Shown one piece after another: positions 6,808 through 8,233 of a stretch of DNA of 8,233 bases (position 1 is the stretch's first letter; each line of letters starts with the position of its first letter). Made by a program: the position numbers and the translations under genes. This DNA is from Clostridia bacterium (GTDB lineage: Bacteria; Bacillota_A; Clostridia; Oscillospirales; Acutalibacteraceae): contig JAFTLL010000017.1 in NCBI GenBank assembly GCA_017456015.1, positions 1 to 8,233 of the forward strand, read 5' to 3'. A model generated the notes under the pieces. That model did not search any database, had not been told where the DNA came from, and saw only the letters and a program-made list of their open reading frames with translations.

Positions 6808-7528
6808 AACGATAATGATATTTTTTGGAATATTTTCTGCGATAGTTTCCGTTTTGTGAATCGGTAGCGCCATTTAAAATCGTGCCCAGATAATGCGTTT
6901 TTGCAAACTCGATATAATTGAGCGCTTTTTTCATTTCCTCGTGTGTGGTACTGCGGTCCCGCACAACCAAAATTATACCGTTGGTTTTGGGTGCAAGCAC
7001 CAGAGCGTCGGATACAATATTGACCGGCGGTGTATCAATGAACACATAATCGTATTTTTGCTCCAAATCTCTCAACAGCGTTTTCATTCTTTCGGAGCTC
7101 AACAATTCTGACGGATTCGGCGGCAAAGGACCGGAGGTCAAAACATCCAGATTGGCGTTGATGGTTTCCACCGCATCACTGAACGGACACAGATCGACCA
7201 GAACAGAGCTTAACCCATCGGTGTTCTGCACTCTCAGTTTTTTATGTACCGAGGGCTTGCGCAGGTCGGCATCAACAATCAGCACTTTACAGCCAAGCTG
7301 AGAAAAAGCAATTGCCATATTGATTGCGGTAGTGGATTTTCCCTCTTCCATTAAGGGACTGGAAACAACAATCTGTTTTTTACTGTGCCCTGCAAGAACA
7401 AATTGCAGGTTTGTACGAACGGTTTTATAGGCCTCAACGACTGCAAAAGGTAAATGATATGTGCTTTTTTTCTCCGGTGCGGCCGCGCTAACCGAAGAAA
7501 CATAAGCTTTTTTATTTTGTTTTCTCAT
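6794..7528 (-). CDS. capB: Bacterial tyrosine kinase of capsule/exopolysaccharide synthesis (CapB/CpsD/YwqD family)
   Basis: A 244-residue cytoplasmic BY-kinase that autophosphorylates on a C-terminal tyrosine cluster when activated by the Wzz-type membrane partner, cycling polysaccharide assembly. Seen here: PFAVVEAYKTVRTNLQF (27-43), the N-terminal helix typical of these kinases; Walker A in SSPLMEEGKSTT (56-67) with Lys64; Walker A' VLIVDADLRKP (82-92) with Asp86 and Asp88; Walker B VFIDTPP (162-168). Six tyrosines lie in the last 16 residues (229, 233, 237, 239, 241, 243), mixed with many basic residues. The length fits the stand-alone Firmicutes form (about 230-250). The ATG at 7528 follows an AAGGGGGGG; the longer in-frame opening up to 7666 runs deep into the upstream gene and is not expected to be translated. 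It starts 16 bases after the regulator's stop. Confidence 0.92.
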   Translation of the reverse strand: MRKQNKKAYVSSVSAAAPEKKSTYHLPFAVVEAYKTVRTNLQFVLAGHSKKQIVVSSPLMEEGKSTTAINMAIAFSQLGCKVLIVDADLRKPSVHKKLRVQNTDGLSSVLVDLCPFSDAVETINANLDVLTSGPLPPNPSELLSSERMKTLLRDLEQKYDYVFIDTPPVNIVSDALVLAPKTNGIILVVRDRSTTHEEMKKALNYIEFAKTHYLGTILNGATDSQNGNYRRKYSKKYHYRYAYK

Positions 7529-7537
7529 TTTACGCTG

Positions 7538-7546
7538 CCCCCCCTT
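7538..7546 (-). promoter_or_regulatory. Ribosome binding site with a seven-G run before the tyrosine kinase gene
   Basis: AAGGGGGGG on the minus strand, nine bases before the ATG at 7528. Its two A bases belong to the TAA stop of the upstream regulator gene, so termination and re-initiation are close together. A G7 homopolymer here is unusual in this moderately AT-rich sequence. Confidence 0.5.
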
Positions 7547-8233
7547 ATACATTTTTAATTCTATATTCATATGCTGTATTTGCATCGGTGAAATCCGGAA
7601 TGGAACCCAGAATGGAAAGACCAAAGCTTCTGGCAATATCCTCTTCGCCTTTGATTGTTGTATCAAAATAATTAGAAAGAAATATAATAAAAGCGCTAAT
7701 CAACGCCCCTATCAAGGCATATAAAATTGCAGAAAATGCGGTGCGCGGATAGGATTGCGTTGCTCCTTCGGCTCTGTCCAACGGAACAATGACGGCCGCA
7801 GGCATTTTGCTTTTCATATATTCGGGCGATTCATCCAGAACTGCATTGACAATATGTGTCGCATCCTCGGCGTTGCTGCTCTTTACCGTAACATCTACAA
7901 CCAAGGAATCATCCCGCACAGTAACCTGTGTCATTTTTTTCAATTGAGTCGCCGAATAGCCGAAATCATATTTATCAGCAATTTGCTCATATAAGTCACG
8001 GCTGGAAAGGATATCGACAAAAGAATTGGAAAGCGCAAGTGTAATCGAAACATCGCTGGTTTTCATTGAAGTGCCTTCCTCTGTGTTTAAAATAGAGGTG
8101 CCGGAGGAAATAACTGTACTTCCGCTTGCTGTATACTGCGGTGTTACCGCCAGTTCGCAATATAAAAAGGCACCCGCTCCGAAAACTATCGCAGAAATAA
8201 GGATAATCCACCATTTGCGCAACAAAATGGAAA
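7545..8233 (-). CDS. capA: Wzz/CapA-type chain-length regulator and kinase activator, 5' end missing
   Basis: A membrane protein of the Wzz/polysaccharide co-polymerase family. It sets polysaccharide chain length and, in Firmicutes, activates the separate tyrosine kinase through its cytoplasmic C-terminus. The frame is open to the window edge (upstream of LLRKWW it reads Ser-Ile), so the true start lies outside and probably only about 10-20 residues are missing. Visible parts, counted from the first Leu at 8225: helix 1 at about 5-24; an extracellular domain at about 25-158, opening with PQYTASGSTVIS; a proline-containing segment before helix 2; helix 2 at about 162-183; and a cytoplasmic tail of about 40 residues that includes GEEDIARSFGLSILGSIPDF, the segment expected to touch the kinase. 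It is the first visible gene of the capsule module; the promoter is outside the window. Confidence 0.88.
   Translation of the reverse strand, partial: SILLRKWWIILISAIVFGAGAFLYCELAVTPQYTASGSTVISSGTSILNTEEGTSMKTSDVSITLALSNSFVDILSSRDLYEQIADKYDFGYSATQLKKMTQVTVRDDSLVVDVTVKSSNAEDATHIVNAVLDESPEYMKSKMPAAVIVPLDRAEGATQSYPRTAFSAILYALIGALISAFIIFLSNYFDTTIKGEEDIARSFGLSILGSIPDFTDANTAYEYRIKNV

Noticed and set aside
7529..7666. A 46-residue N-terminal extension of the tyrosine kinase
   Set aside because: It is simply open frame inside the upstream regulator gene, has no family similarity, and would place the AAGGGGGGG site inside the coding region.

Overview
The window looks like a piece of chromosome from a low-to-mid GC Gram-positive bacterium, most likely a gut- or rumen-type member of the Clostridia (Oscillospirales or Lachnospirales-like). 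Reasons: AAGGAG-type ribosome binding sites, a split Wzz/tyrosine-kinase pair with a PHP-type phosphatase (the Firmicutes arrangement), and surface proteins built from cohesin-like, cadherin-like beta-sandwich and dockerin modules. The assignment is inferred from gene content only. Every gene I can support lies on the minus strand, so the window is read right to left. No tRNA, rRNA, CRISPR array or mobile element was seen.

Right part (8233 to 4181): four tightly packed genes form a capsule/exopolysaccharide control module. In order of transcription they are a Wzz/CapA-type chain-length regulator (cut by the window edge), a CapB/CpsD-type bacterial tyrosine kinase with a C-terminal tyrosine cluster, a CapC/CpsB/YwqE-type PHP phosphatase, and a membrane-anchored CapD/PglF-type UDP-sugar 4,6-dehydratase. 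This is the capA-B-C-D order of staphylococcal capsule loci. The regulator activates the kinase, the phosphatase reverses it, and the dehydratase would make the first modified sugar nucleotide. A very strong intrinsic terminator (4144-4178) follows the dehydratase immediately, so no glycosyltransferase genes are co-transcribed downstream.

Middle (4045 to 3347): a creatininase-family metal-dependent amidohydrolase with its own extended -10 promoter. Its substrate cannot be read from the sequence.

Left part (3302 to 1): a second promoter drives an apparent operon of surface proteins. The first has a signal peptide, a cohesin-like domain, an Ig-like (BIG2-type) domain, two cadherin-like beta-sandwich domains and a C-terminal type I dockerin. 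The second has a signal peptide, a cohesin-like domain, two cadherin-like domains and a C-terminal membrane anchor. The third is a membrane protein of which only the N-terminus is in the window. The most interesting idea here is that the secreted dockerin protein docks onto a cohesin-like domain, perhaps that of its membrane-anchored neighbour, giving a small non-cellulosomal surface assembly beside a polysaccharide control locus. That is inference: the sequence shows the modules, not the interaction.
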